Origin: Microbacteriaceae bacterium PS02068
GTDB taxonomy: Bacteria; Actinomycetota; Actinomycetes; Actinomycetales; Microbacteriaceae
Assembly: GCA_029959325.1 (NCBI GenBank)
Contig: JASCPF010000001.1
Span: forward strand, 1-64,000
Length of the DNA stretch: 64,000 nucleotides
Reading direction: 5' to 3'
The position numbers and the translations under genes were made by a program. The notes beneath the pieces were generated by a model. It did not search any database. It saw only the letters and a program-made list of their open reading frames with translations, and was not told the DNA's origin. Below, one piece after another: positions 26,651 to 34,811 of the stretch (position 1 is its first letter; the number at the start of each line of letters is the position of its first letter).

Positions 26651-27235
26651 ATGACCTCACCGAGCGGTCGCGGACGCGCAGTGAATCTCACGACGCACCG
26701 CCTGAGCCTTCGCGAACTGTCGTCGGCCGACCTTCCCGCACTCTCGATGATCCTCACCGACCCGATCGCGATGGCGGCGTACGAGGGTGCCTTCAGTGCT
26801 GGGGAGGTCATGGAGTGGCTGGAGCGCCAACAGGAGCGTTACGCGCGCGACGGCTTCGGTCTGTGGGCCGTCACCCTGCGCGAGACGGACGAGATGATCG
26901 GCCAGTGCGGCATCACGGTGCAGCGGATCGACGACGGCGAGGTCATCGAGGTCGGGTACCTCTTCCAGCGTGCGCAGTGGCACCGTGGCTACGCCCTCGA
27001 GGCAGCGAGCGCGTGCCGCGACTGGGCGTTCAGCACTCTCGCCATCGATGATCTCTATGCCAAGGTCCGCAGCACCAACGTGGCATCCATGAACGTGGCC
27101 ATCCGGCTCGGCATGACGGTGCGCCGAACCTTCACCACGCGCTACCGCGGGGTGGATATGCCGCATCTGGCCTTCTCGCTCTCGCGCAGCCAGTGGGAGC
27201 GCCGCGCGCGAGCGACCCCTACCATCGACGTGTGA
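26651..27235 (+). CDS. GNAT family N-acetyltransferase (RimJ/RimL-like)
   Basis: The protein has 194 residues of the Acetyltransf_3 type: TTHRLSLRELSSADLPAL at the N-terminus, DGFGLWAVTLRETDEMIGQCG (strand beta 2-3), the acetyl-CoA loop region YLFQRAQWHRGYALEAASA (Q/R-x-x-G-Y/A), and the C-terminal NVASMNVAIRLGM block (Asn-x-x-Ser). This group includes ribosomal protein acetylases and antibiotic-modifying enzymes; the substrate here is unknown. It overlaps the next gene by four bases (GTGA). It is divergent from ileS with interlocked promoters. Confidence 0.9.
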   Translation: MTSPSGRGRAVNLTTHRLSLRELSSADLPALSMILTDPIAMAAYEGAFSAGEVMEWLERQQERYARDGFGLWAVTLRETDEMIGQCGITVQRIDDGEVIEVGYLFQRAQWHRGYALEAASACRDWAFSTLAIDDLYAKVRSTNVASMNVAIRLGMTVRRTFTTRYRGVDMPHLAFSLSRSQWERRARATPTIDV

Positions 27236-28044
27236 GCCGACGAGAGACCGATGCCGCCCAGCGACGGGCGACGCCGGTGACGACTCGCTCCGCACGACGG
27301 GAAGCGCGACGTGCGGCCACGCGGCGCCCGGGCGAAACCGCTGAACTCTGGTCGGGACTCTCGCTCTTCGTGCTCGACGTGGTGTGCCAACTCGTACTGA
27401 TCGGTCTCGGCCTGTACATCGTCTTCGGCGATGTCTCCGCCGCCGAAGCCGATGACCATACCAGCGTCGTCGGCTTCCTCACACTCTGGTGTTCTTTCGG
27501 CACGGTGTACTGGGTCGGGGCAGTCGTGGCGGCGTTCGTGTCGTCGCGGAGACATCCCGTTCCGCTCGGAACCGTGGCGGCAGATCGACCACTCCAGCGC
27601 TTTCGGGAGTGGTTGGAGCTTCACCCCATCGTCGGCGCGATCACGACGACGGCCACTTTCCTCGCCAGCTTCGTCGGCCTCACGGCCGCGGTGGAACTTC
27701 TCCTGCTGCGAAACGACCCCGAGTGGGGGGTGATCGTCAAGGTCGTCGCAGTGTGGACGATGCTGCTGTCGTGGGCGCTGTTCCACTGGGGCTACGCGAA
27801 CCTTTATGCCCGCGCGTATCGCCGGGCCGACGCCGTCAAGCCCCTCGCGTTCCCCGGCGGCGACGAGCCGGGGCTCGCCGACTTCGTGTACTTCTCTTTC
27901 ACGACCGCCGCGGCGTTCTCCGCCTCGGACGTCTCGGTCATGACCCGCCGGATGCGGTGGACCGTCGTGTGGCACTCGATCCTGAGCTTCTTCTTCAACT
28001 CACTCATCATCGTGCTGGCGATCAACACCCTGACCCAGGTGTGA
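27232..28044 (+). CDS. DUF1345 family membrane protein
   Basis: The protein has 270 residues from GTG 27232. An Arg-rich cytoplasmic N-terminus (about 1-35) leads to six membrane helices, including LFVLDVVCQLVLIGLGLYIV, TLWCSFGTVYWVGAVVAAFV and FFFNSLIIVLAINTLTQV. The family block FVYFSFTTAAAFSASDVSVMTRRMRWTVVWHSILSF, split over residues 218-253, resembles a potassium-channel-like pore turn. Function is unknown. The GTGA overlap couples it to the acetyltransferase. Confidence 0.85.
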   Translation: MSRRETDAAQRRATPVTTRSARREARRAATRRPGETAELWSGLSLFVLDVVCQLVLIGLGLYIVFGDVSAAEADDHTSVVGFLTLWCSFGTVYWVGAVVAAFVSSRRHPVPLGTVAADRPLQRFREWLELHPIVGAITTTATFLASFVGLTAAVELLLLRNDPEWGVIVKVVAVWTMLLSWALFHWGYANLYARAYRRADAVKPLAFPGGDEPGLADFVYFSFTTAAAFSASDVSVMTRRMRWTVVWHSILSFFFNSLIIVLAINTLTQV

Positions 28045-28091
28045 GCGGGGTCGGCGGTGGAGTGCGGTCGTTCGGTCGCGGCAGCCCGACG

Positions 28092-28097
28092 TAGGCT
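28092..28097 (+). promoter_or_regulatory. -10 element of the pentapeptide-like gene
   Basis: TAGGCT, six bases before ATG 28104; leaderless. Confidence 0.5.
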
Positions 28098-28103
28098 CTG
28101 CCC

Positions 28104-28763
28104 ATGGCTCGACGTTCCGACTCTCCCGCGGCGCCGCGGACGCCTGCGCCCGACCTTCCGGCCGTGCTCGAGCCGCAGCACGGGCTCGCGCCGCGCCTCG
28201 ATGTGCGGGTCGTACGCGTCGAGGGGCTCGACGGCGACGTGTCGGCCGCGCACGGGCACCTCATCGAGACGCGGGTCGACGGGGCATCCGTCGGCCGCTT
28301 CGACCTCACCGGCGCGACGCTCGTCGATGTCGCTATGAGCGACCTGCGCGCCGCAGAGATCACCGCCCGCGACGGCTCGTGGCGGAGCGTCGAGATCGTC
28401 GGCGGCCGCATCGGATCGCTCGACGCGCTGCGCGGCGGATGGGATGCCGTGACGCTCCGCGACCTGCGCATCGACTACGTGTCGCTGCCCTCTGCCGAGG
28501 TCACCGATGTGCTGTTCGCCAACTGCCAGATCGGGACGCTCGACGTGCCCGACGCACGCCTGACCCGGGTGCGCTTCGAAGGGTGTCGCGTCGACGAGGT
28601 CGACACCCGCGGGCTCCGCGCCGTCGACCTAGACTTGCGTGGCCTCGAGGCGCTCTCGTTCACCGACGCGAAAGCGCTGACCGGCGCCTGGCTCGCCCCG
28701 CGGCAGGCAGAGCTGCACGCGGCCGCGTTCGCGGCGGCGCTCGGCATCCGCATCGCGGACTGA
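28104..28763 (+). CDS. Pentapeptide-repeat-like protein
   Basis: The protein has 219 residues. After a ~35-residue Pro/Ala-rich start it shows repeating hydrophobic strands with the A(D/N)LxX flavour (FDLTGATLVDVAMSDLRAAE, VLFANCQIGTLDVPDARL, VRFEGCRVDEVDTRGLRA, LDLRGLEALSFTDAKAL) that fold as a quadrilateral beta-helix. Such proteins can mimic DNA and bind gyrase (Qnr, MfpA) but many have unknown roles; repeats here are imperfect. It stands alone between the DUF1345 gene and valS. Confidence 0.8.
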   Translation: MARRSDSPAAPRTPAPDLPAVLEPQHGLAPRLDVRVVRVEGLDGDVSAAHGHLIETRVDGASVGRFDLTGATLVDVAMSDLRAAEITARDGSWRSVEIVGGRIGSLDALRGGWDAVTLRDLRIDYVSLPSAEVTDVLFANCQIGTLDVPDARLTRVRFEGCRVDEVDTRGLRAVDLDLRGLEALSFTDAKALTGAWLAPRQAELHAAAFAAALGIRIAD

Positions 28764-28826
28764 CGCGCACCGCGGCGGTGGCGCGGGCGTCACGCGGCGA
28801 ATGTCGTCGCAACGCAGTGGCTCCCA

Positions 28827-28844
28827 GACGCTGACGTCAGCGTC
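28827..28844. promoter_or_regulatory. 18-bp perfect palindrome upstream of valS
   Basis: GACGCTGACGTCAGCGTC is a loopless perfect palindrome centred at 28835.5, about 70 bp before the probable valS mRNA start. It has the form of a site for a dimeric regulator. I do not recognise the protein. Confidence 0.5.
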
Positions 28845-28892
28845 CCAGCTCTGTAGCACGTGACGGCGGGGTCGCAACCGCATGCCCGACGA

Positions 28893-28898
28893 TAGACT
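28893..28898 (+). promoter_or_regulatory. -10 element of valS
   Basis: TAGACT, giving a start near 28905 and a leader of about 58 nt with a GAGGAGA ribosome site. No T-box sequence is in this leader. Confidence 0.5.
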
Positions 28899-28962
28899 GG
28901 GGGCACAACCCACACTCAGGCACGCTCACACAGTGCCGCACATATCGCTCGAGGAGATCACG

Positions 28963-31545
28963 ATGTCGACCATTCCCGACAAGCCCGCCCTGGAAGGCCT
29001 CGAGCAGAAGTGGGATGCCGCGTGGGCGGCACAGGGCACCTACCTGTTCGATCGCGACGCTGCCAAGGCCAAGGGACGGGCGGGCGTCTTCTCGGTCGAC
29101 ACTCCCCCGCCGACCGCGTCGGGCAGCCTGCACATCGGGCACGTGTTCAGCTACACGCACACCGATGTGAAGACGCGCTTCGAGCGCATGCGCGGCAAGA
29201 CGGTGTTCTACCCGATGGGCTGGGACGACAACGGCCTGCCCACCGAGCGCCGCGTGCAGAACTACTACGGCGTGCGCTGCGACACCTCGCTGCCGTACGA
29301 GCCCGACTTCACGCCGCCCTTCCACGGCGACGCGAAGAGCCTCAAGCCCGCCGACCAGGTGCCGATCAGCCGCCGCAACTTCATCGAGCTCTGCGAGGCC
29401 CTGACCCTCGAAGACGAGAAGGCGTTCGAGGACGTCTTCCGCCAGCTCGGACTCTCGGTCGACTGGACGCAGACGTACCGGACGATCTCCGACGACACGA
29501 TCCGCACGAGCCAGCTCGCCTTCCTGCGCAACCTTGAGCGCGGCGAGGCCTACCAGGCGATGGCCCCGACCCTGTGGGACATCGACTTCCGCTCGGCGAT
29601 CGCGCAGGCCGAGCTCGAAGACCGCGAGCAGCAGGCGAGCTATCACCGCATCGCCTTCCACAAGACCGACGGCTCGGGCGACATCCACATCGAGACGACG
29701 CGCCCCGAGCTGCTTGCGGCGTGCGTCGCTCTCGTCGCCAACCCCGGCGACGAGCGCTACCAGCCGTCCTTCGGTACGACGGTGCGGACGCCGATCTTTG
29801 ACGTCGAGGTGCCCGTGCTCGCGCACCCGCTCGCCCAGCAGGACAAGGGCTCGGGCATCGCCATGGTCTGCACCTTCGGCGACGTGACCGACATCATCTG
29901 GTGGCGCGAGCTCGACCTGCCCAACCGCACGATCCTGGGCCAGGATGGCCGCATCCTGCCCGACGCGCCCGATGCGCTGACGACGGATGCCGCGAAGGCG
30001 GCCTACGGCGAGATCGCCGGGCTCACGGTCTTCAGCGCCAAGAAGAAGATGGTCGAGATGCTCGAGGCATCCGGCGAGCTTCTCGAGGTGTCGAAGCCGT
30101 TCAGCCACCCGGTGAAGTTCTACGAGAAGGGCGATCGCGCGCTCGAGATCGTCTCGACCCGGCAGTGGTACCTGCGCAACGGCGCCCGTGACGAGGTCTT
30201 CCGCGAGAAGCTCATCGCTCTCGGCGCGGGCATGGACTGGCATCCCGACTTCATGCGCGTGCGCTACGAGAACTGGACGAACGGCCTCACCGGCGACTGG
30301 CTGATCAGCCGGCAGCGGTTCTTCGGTGTGCCGATCCCGGTCTGGTACCCGCTCGACGAGAACGGCGAGCGAGTGGTCGACGGCGTCATCACGCCCGACC
30401 CCGCGAGCCTGCCCGTCGACCCCACGACCGACGTGCCGCCGGGCTTCACCGAAGCGCAGCGAGGGATCGCCGGCGGCTTCGAGGGCGAGAAGGACATCTT
30501 CGACACGTGGGCGACCTCGTCGCTGACCCCGCAGCTGGCCGGCGGGTGGCAGCGAGATGACGAGCTGTGGAACCTCGTCGCGCCGTTCGATCTGCGTCCG
30601 CAGGGGCAGGACATCATCCGCACGTGGCTCTTCTCGACGATGGTCCGCTCGGCGCTCGAGGACGACCGCGCACCGTGGACCGATGCCGCCATCAGCGGCT
30701 TCATCGTCGACCCCGACCGCAAGAAGATGTCGAAGTCGAAGGGCAACGTCGTGACGCCCGCCGACATCCTCGAGGCGCACGGCACCGACGCGGTGCGCTA
30801 CTGGTCGGCATCCAGCCGCCTCGGCGCCGACGCGGCGTTCGACCCGCAGAACCCGACGCAGGTGAAAATCGGCCGCCGTCTGGCGATCAAGGTGCTCAAC
30901 GCCGCGAAGTTCGTGCTGTCGTTCCCGGTGCCCGAGGGCGCGCAGGTCACGCACGCGCTGGATGCCGCGATGCTGGCTACCCTCGACCAGGTCGTGCGCG
31001 ACGCGACGAAGGCCTTCGAGGCCTACGACCACGCGCGCGCGCTGGAAGTGACCGAGTCGTTTTTCTGGACGTTCTGCGACGACTACCTCGAGCTCGTCAA
31101 GGAGCGCGCCTACAACCAGGCCGACGTCGGCCAGGCATCCGCCGCCCTCGCCCTGCGCCTCGCACTCTCGACCCTGTTGCGCCTGCTCGCCCCGGTGCTC
31201 GCGTTCGCGACCGAAGAGGCGTGGTCGTGGTTCGAGGAGGGCTCGATCCACACCGCGAGCTGGCCCGAGCCCCTCGGCATCGAGGGCGACCCGGCCGTGC
31301 TGAACGCCGCGAGCGCCGCGCTCATCGGCATCCGCCGCGCCAAGACCGAGGCGAAGGCCTCGCAGAAGACGCCCGTCGCACGGCTCGTGCTGCGGGCATC
31401 CGATGCCACGGCCGCAGCCCTGGGCCTCGCCGACGGCGACCTGAAGGCGGTCGGTCGCATCGAGAGCCTGGAGATCCTCGGCGGCGGCGAGGGACTCGTC
31501 GTCGAGAGCGTGGAACTCGCGCCGCAGCCCGAGACGGGAGTCTGA
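28963..31545 (+). CDS. valS: Valyl-tRNA synthetase
   Basis: The protein has 860 residues from ATG 28963. The HIGH motif is HIGH at residues 57-60 (PPPTASGSLHIGH) and KMSKSKGN lies near 588. The block GWDDNGLPTERRVQNYYGVR identifies ValRS. The editing domain (HIETTRPELLAACVALVA) is present. The chain ends soon after the anticodon-binding helices, without the long C-terminal coiled coil of the ~950-residue E. coli enzyme; this shorter form occurs in several actinobacteria. The closely spaced downstream small gene is likely co-transcribed. Confidence 0.97.
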   Translation: MSTIPDKPALEGLEQKWDAAWAAQGTYLFDRDAAKAKGRAGVFSVDTPPPTASGSLHIGHVFSYTHTDVKTRFERMRGKTVFYPMGWDDNGLPTERRVQNYYGVRCDTSLPYEPDFTPPFHGDAKSLKPADQVPISRRNFIELCEALTLEDEKAFEDVFRQLGLSVDWTQTYRTISDDTIRTSQLAFLRNLERGEAYQAMAPTLWDIDFRSAIAQAELEDREQQASYHRIAFHKTDGSGDIHIETTRPELLAACVALVANPGDERYQPSFGTTVRTPIFDVEVPVLAHPLAQQDKGSGIAMVCTFGDVTDIIWWRELDLPNRTILGQDGRILPDAPDALTTDAAKAAYGEIAGLTVFSAKKKMVEMLEASGELLEVSKPFSHPVKFYEKGDRALEIVSTRQWYLRNGARDEVFREKLIALGAGMDWHPDFMRVRYENWTNGLTGDWLISRQRFFGVPIPVWYPLDENGERVVDGVITPDPASLPVDPTTDVPPGFTEAQRGIAGGFEGEKDIFDTWATSSLTPQLAGGWQRDDELWNLVAPFDLRPQGQDIIRTWLFSTMVRSALEDDRAPWTDAAISGFIVDPDRKKMSKSKGNVVTPADILEAHGTDAVRYWSASSRLGADAAFDPQNPTQVKIGRRLAIKVLNAAKFVLSFPVPEGAQVTHALDAAMLATLDQVVRDATKAFEAYDHARALEVTESFFWTFCDDYLELVKERAYNQADVGQASAALALRLALSTLLRLLAPVLAFATEEAWSWFEEGSIHTASWPEPLGIEGDPAVLNAASAALIGIRRAKTEAKASQKTPVARLVLRASDATAAALGLADGDLKAVGRIESLEILGGGEGLVVESVELAPQPETGV

Positions 31546-31546
31546 G

Positions 31547-31795
31547 ATGCAACTCGGAACCAGATGGACCAGCGGCGACGAGCCGCCCGCTGCGGTGCCC
31601 GCCGTCCTGCGGGCGCAGATCGCTGCGGTCGACCGATCGATGCCGACCGACGACCTCGGCCAGCCCCGCCCGCGCTGGACGCTGACCTTCCTCGAGGGAC
31701 GACCCATCGCCGAGCTCGACACCGGCGTCATCGTCGAGCAGCACGCATCCGGCACTGTCATCGTGCGCCACGACGACGAGGACGAGTTCGCCTGA
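31547..31795 (+). CDS. Small acidic protein downstream of valS, function unknown
   Basis: The protein has 82 residues beginning one base after the valS stop. It has regular alternating strands (RPRWTLTFLEGRPIAELDTGVI) and ends in an acidic run DDEDEF. There is no membrane segment or cysteine. I do not recognise a family. Base composition matches its neighbours and the spacing argues for a real co-transcribed gene. Confidence 0.65.
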   Translation: MQLGTRWTSGDEPPAAVPAVLRAQIAAVDRSMPTDDLGQPRPRWTLTFLEGRPIAELDTGVIVEQHASGTVIVRHDDEDEFA

Positions 31796-31814
31796 GCGAC
31801 GCAGGCGTCTGCGC

Positions 31815-32033
31815 TCAGCGAATGCCGAGCAGGTAGGCGCGGGCGCGGTTCTCGTCGCGGGCCGCGGCGAGACTCTCCGTGCGCACCTGCGCGGCATGAG
31901 CGCTCGTCGCGCGCCGGTGCCGGCGCTCGATGCGCTGCGCGACGAGAAGCGATATCCAGGCTGCGACGGTCAACGCAAGGCGCTCCGCCGGTGTCGGTTG
32001 CAGGCGTGCGCGAGAGGTGTCGAGCAGGGCCAT
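31815..32033 (-). CDS. Small membrane-associated protein, function unknown
   Basis: The protein has 72 residues: a basic start, one hydrophobic helix (about 18-36, RLALTVAAWISLLVAQRI) and a basic, Arg/His/Ala-rich helix. Its ATG overlaps the last base of the stop codon of the ArsR-type regulator (TGATG), so it is translated with it. I do not recognise a family. Confidence 0.6.
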   Translation of the reverse strand: MALLDTSRARLQPTPAERLALTVAAWISLLVAQRIERRHRRATSAHAAQVRTESLAAARDENRARAYLLGIR

Positions 32034-32650
32034 CAGCTGCCTTCCTCCGCGCGCGGAGTGTCGATCGGGAACATGTCGAGACGAATGAGGTACGGCCGTG
32101 CGTCGTCGTCATTCTGATCGCGGTACAGCTGGACGGCCTCGGTGATGACCTCGGTCAGGCGAGCTCTGATCTCGTCGAACTGTGCTCTGGTCAGCCGCGT
32201 GGTGGCCGTGGAGAGCTCGGCCGGTTCGTCGGAGTCCTCGTCGGAACTCCACGAGCGTGACAGGTACCGCATGAGCTGCTCGTGACGCTGACGGTAGGTC
32301 TCTGTCACGACGATCTGCTGCGCGGCCAAGCCCGACGGCGTGCGTGCAGAGTCTGGCGTCGAGATCGTGATCGTTCCGCGAGGTCGCTCCCACCAGCGTT
32401 CGCGTGCGGTGCCGCGCCCCTCGACCTCTCGGATCAGCTCGCGCGCGGCCAGCGCGCGCAGGTGGTAGCTGGTCGACCCGCTCGACTCTCCGAGCTGCTC
32501 GGCGAGCGAACTCGCCGTCTGCGGGCCCTGTTGGCTGAGGATGTCGAAGATCCGCACCCGCAGAGGATGCGCGAGCGCCTTCAACGCCCCCGCGTCGAGA
32601 ACCCGATTCTCTCCGGGGCGCACTTCGCCGCTCGCTTCGCTGGTGACCAT
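32033..32650 (-). CDS. ArsR-family winged-helix regulator
   Basis: The protein has 205 residues from ATG 32650; longer in-frame readings only cross the divergent dcp gene. The winged helix is at about 20-95: ALKALAHPLRVRIFDILSQQ, then helix-turn-helix SSLAEQLGESSGSTSYHLRAL, then the wing VEGRGTARERWWERP. The C-terminal half (about 110-205) is helical and may bind a ligand or dimerise; no metal-binding Cys/His cluster is seen. A leaderless TACGCT/TTGCAA promoter (17-bp spacing) overlaps the TGCAAA operator, suggesting autorepression and control of dcp. Confidence 0.88.
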   Translation of the reverse strand: MVTSEASGEVRPGENRVLDAGALKALAHPLRVRIFDILSQQGPQTASSLAEQLGESSGSTSYHLRALAARELIREVEGRGTARERWWERPRGTITISTPDSARTPSGLAAQQIVVTETYRQRHEQLMRYLSRSWSSDEDSDEPAELSTATTRLTRAQFDEIRARLTEVITEAVQLYRDQNDDDARPYLIRLDMFPIDTPRAEEGS

Positions 32651-32656
32651 GGGTCC

Positions 32657-32727
32657 AGCGTAGCTATGCAAAGGATTGTTTGCAACTGTCTCTTTGCAAA
32701 ACTCTCTTGGCACTCCACGCGTAAGCT
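32657..32727. promoter_or_regulatory. Divergent promoters and TGCAAA operator (regulator / dcp)
   Basis: Minus-strand promoter: TTGCAA (32685-32680), 17 bp, TACGCT (32662-32657), then ATG 32650. Plus-strand -10: TAAGCT (32722-32727), seven bases before ATG 32735. An inverted repeat TGCAAA-N6-TTTGCA (32667-32684) and a further palindrome TTTGCAAA (32693-32700) make three half-site pairs within 34 bp. Confidence 0.65.
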
Positions 32728-32734
32728 GGGCACC

Positions 32735-34786
32735 ATGGCTGACGCGAATCCCCTGCTCGTTCCCTCGCCCCTCCCCTACGCTCTGCCCGACTATCGCAGC
32801 ATCGATCCCTCGCACTACCTGCCGGCATTCGAGGCGGCATTCGACGCCCACCGCGGCGAGATCGACGCCATCACGGCGCAGGATGAGCCGCCGACCTTCG
32901 AGAACACGTTGGTCGCACTCGAACGCTCGGGTGAACTGCTGGGTACCGTCGCACGGACCTTCTACACCGTCTCGTCTGCCGGTGCGACCGACGACATCCA
33001 GCAGGTCGACGAAGCCCTCGCGCCGCTGATGTCTGCGCATCACGATGCGATCCAGCTGGACGCCGCGCTCTACACGCGGATTTCCGCGCTCTACGAGGTG
33101 CGCGACACACTGGGCCTCGACCCCGAGTCGGCCTATCTGCTCGAGCGGACGTTCCGCGAGATGACGCACGCGGGCGCCGCTCTCGATGATGCGCAGAAGG
33201 CGGAGCTCACCGACCTCAACACGCGTCTGTCGGTGCTGACGAACACCTTCGAGAAGAACCTCCTCGCCGACACCAACGATCTCGCCGTGGTCTTCGACGA
33301 CCCTGCCGAGCTCGACGGGCTCACTCCGGGCGAGCTCTCGGCGGCTGCGAGCAACGCCGCAGACCGCGGGATGCCCGGGGGCTACGTCGTCACGCTGACG
33401 CTGTTCACGGGGCATCCCTACCTCTCCACCCTCACCGATCGGGGCAGTCGTCGACGCCTGCTGGATGCCTCGCGCGCGCGAGGATCTCGCGGTGGCGAGC
33501 ACGACAACCGCAGCGTCCTGCGCGAGATCGTGCGGCTGCGGGCACGTCGTGCAGAGCTGCTCGGCTACGCGTCGCACGCGGCCTACGTCACGAGCGACGA
33601 GACGGCCGGCTCACCGGAAGCCGTTCACGCCCTGCTGCGCGAACTCGCGGCTCCCGCCGCGGCCAACGCACGTCGCGAGCAGGCGGCGCTGCAGGCGATC
33701 GTCGACGCCGACCCCGAGCCGTTCGCGGTCGAGGCGCACGACTGGGCGTTCTACACCGAACGCGTGCGACAGGCCGAGTACGACCTCGACCGCACGGCAC
33801 TGCGGCCCTGGTTCGAGGCCGAGCGCGTGCTGCAGGACGGCGTCTTCCGCGCGGCGACACAGCTCTACGGCATCACCTTCACCGAACGGCCCGACCTCCC
33901 CGGCTATCACCCCGACGTGCGGGTTTTCGAGATCCACAACGAAGACGGGTCGGCGCTCGGTCTGTTCCTGCTCGACCTGTATACGCGCGACACCAAGCGC
34001 GGCGGCGCCTGGATGAACTCGATCGTGTCGCAGTCGCGGTTGCGGGGCACGGATCCGGTGGTCGTCAACAACCTCAACGTGCCGAAGCCGGCGCCCGGCG
34101 AACCGACGCTGCTGACGCTCGACGAGGTGACGACGCTGTTCCACGAGTTCGGCCACGCCCTGCACGGCCTGTTCGCGACGGTGACCTATCCCCACTTCGC
34201 CGGGACGGCGGTGTTCCGCGACTTCGTCGAGTTCCCGAGTCAGGTCAATGAGATGTGGATCCTCTGGCCCGAGGTGCTCACCACCTACGCGCGCCACGTC
34301 GAGACCGGCGAGCCGCTGCCGGGCGAGGTCATCGAGAAGCTGCAGGCCTCTGAGGCGTTCAACCAGGGCTTCGCGACCAGCGAGTATCTCGCTGCGTCGT
34401 GGATCGACCAGGCGTGGCACTCGCTGAGCGCCGACGGGGCGGCCGCGGAGATCGACGTCGCGGCATTCGAGGCGTGCGCACTGGCCGACATCGGCCTCGA
34501 CAACCCCGCCGTGCCGACGCGGTACTCGTCGACATACTTCGCGCACGTGTTCTCGGGCGGCTACAGCGCCGGGTACTACTCCTACATCTGGAGCGAGGTG
34601 CTCGACGCCGACACGGTCGAGTGGTTCAAGGAGAACGGCGGACTCACCCGCGCGAACGGCGAGCGGTTCCGCGAGCGTCTGCTCGGCGTCGGCGGCTCGA
34701 AAGACCCGCTCCAGGCGTACCGCGACTTCCGCGGTCGCGACGCCGTGATCGCTCCGCTGCTGAAGCGCCGCGGGCTCGACGTCTGA
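32735..34786 (+). CDS. dcp: M3 family peptidyl-dipeptidase
   Basis: The protein has 683 residues of the thimet oligopeptidase family. The zinc site is HEFGHALHGL (about residue 470) with the downstream Glu in FVEFPSQVNEMW. PKPAPGEPTLLTLDEV and FAHVFSGGYSAGYYSYIWSEVLDA are Dcp/OpdA family blocks. It removes dipeptides from the C-terminus of cytoplasmic peptides, including signal peptide remnants. No signal peptide. ATG 32735 is leaderless. Confidence 0.95.
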   Translation: MADANPLLVPSPLPYALPDYRSIDPSHYLPAFEAAFDAHRGEIDAITAQDEPPTFENTLVALERSGELLGTVARTFYTVSSAGATDDIQQVDEALAPLMSAHHDAIQLDAALYTRISALYEVRDTLGLDPESAYLLERTFREMTHAGAALDDAQKAELTDLNTRLSVLTNTFEKNLLADTNDLAVVFDDPAELDGLTPGELSAAASNAADRGMPGGYVVTLTLFTGHPYLSTLTDRGSRRRLLDASRARGSRGGEHDNRSVLREIVRLRARRAELLGYASHAAYVTSDETAGSPEAVHALLRELAAPAAANARREQAALQAIVDADPEPFAVEAHDWAFYTERVRQAEYDLDRTALRPWFEAERVLQDGVFRAATQLYGITFTERPDLPGYHPDVRVFEIHNEDGSALGLFLLDLYTRDTKRGGAWMNSIVSQSRLRGTDPVVVNNLNVPKPAPGEPTLLTLDEVTTLFHEFGHALHGLFATVTYPHFAGTAVFRDFVEFPSQVNEMWILWPEVLTTYARHVETGEPLPGEVIEKLQASEAFNQGFATSEYLAASWIDQAWHSLSADGAAAEIDVAAFEACALADIGLDNPAVPTRYSSTYFAHVFSGGYSAGYYSYIWSEVLDADTVEWFKENGGLTRANGERFRERLLGVGGSKDPLQAYRDFRGRDAVIAPLLKRRGLDV

Positions 34787-34811
34787 GGCGGGCTGTGACG
34801 CTGCTGCGGTG

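Noticed and set aside
28905-28962. T-box leader for valS
   Set aside because: No GGTGGNACCGCG sequence or specifier hairpin in the 58-nt leader.
28837-32112. A 1091-codon minus-strand open frame
   Set aside because: Shadow of valS, whose motifs read perfectly on the plus strand.
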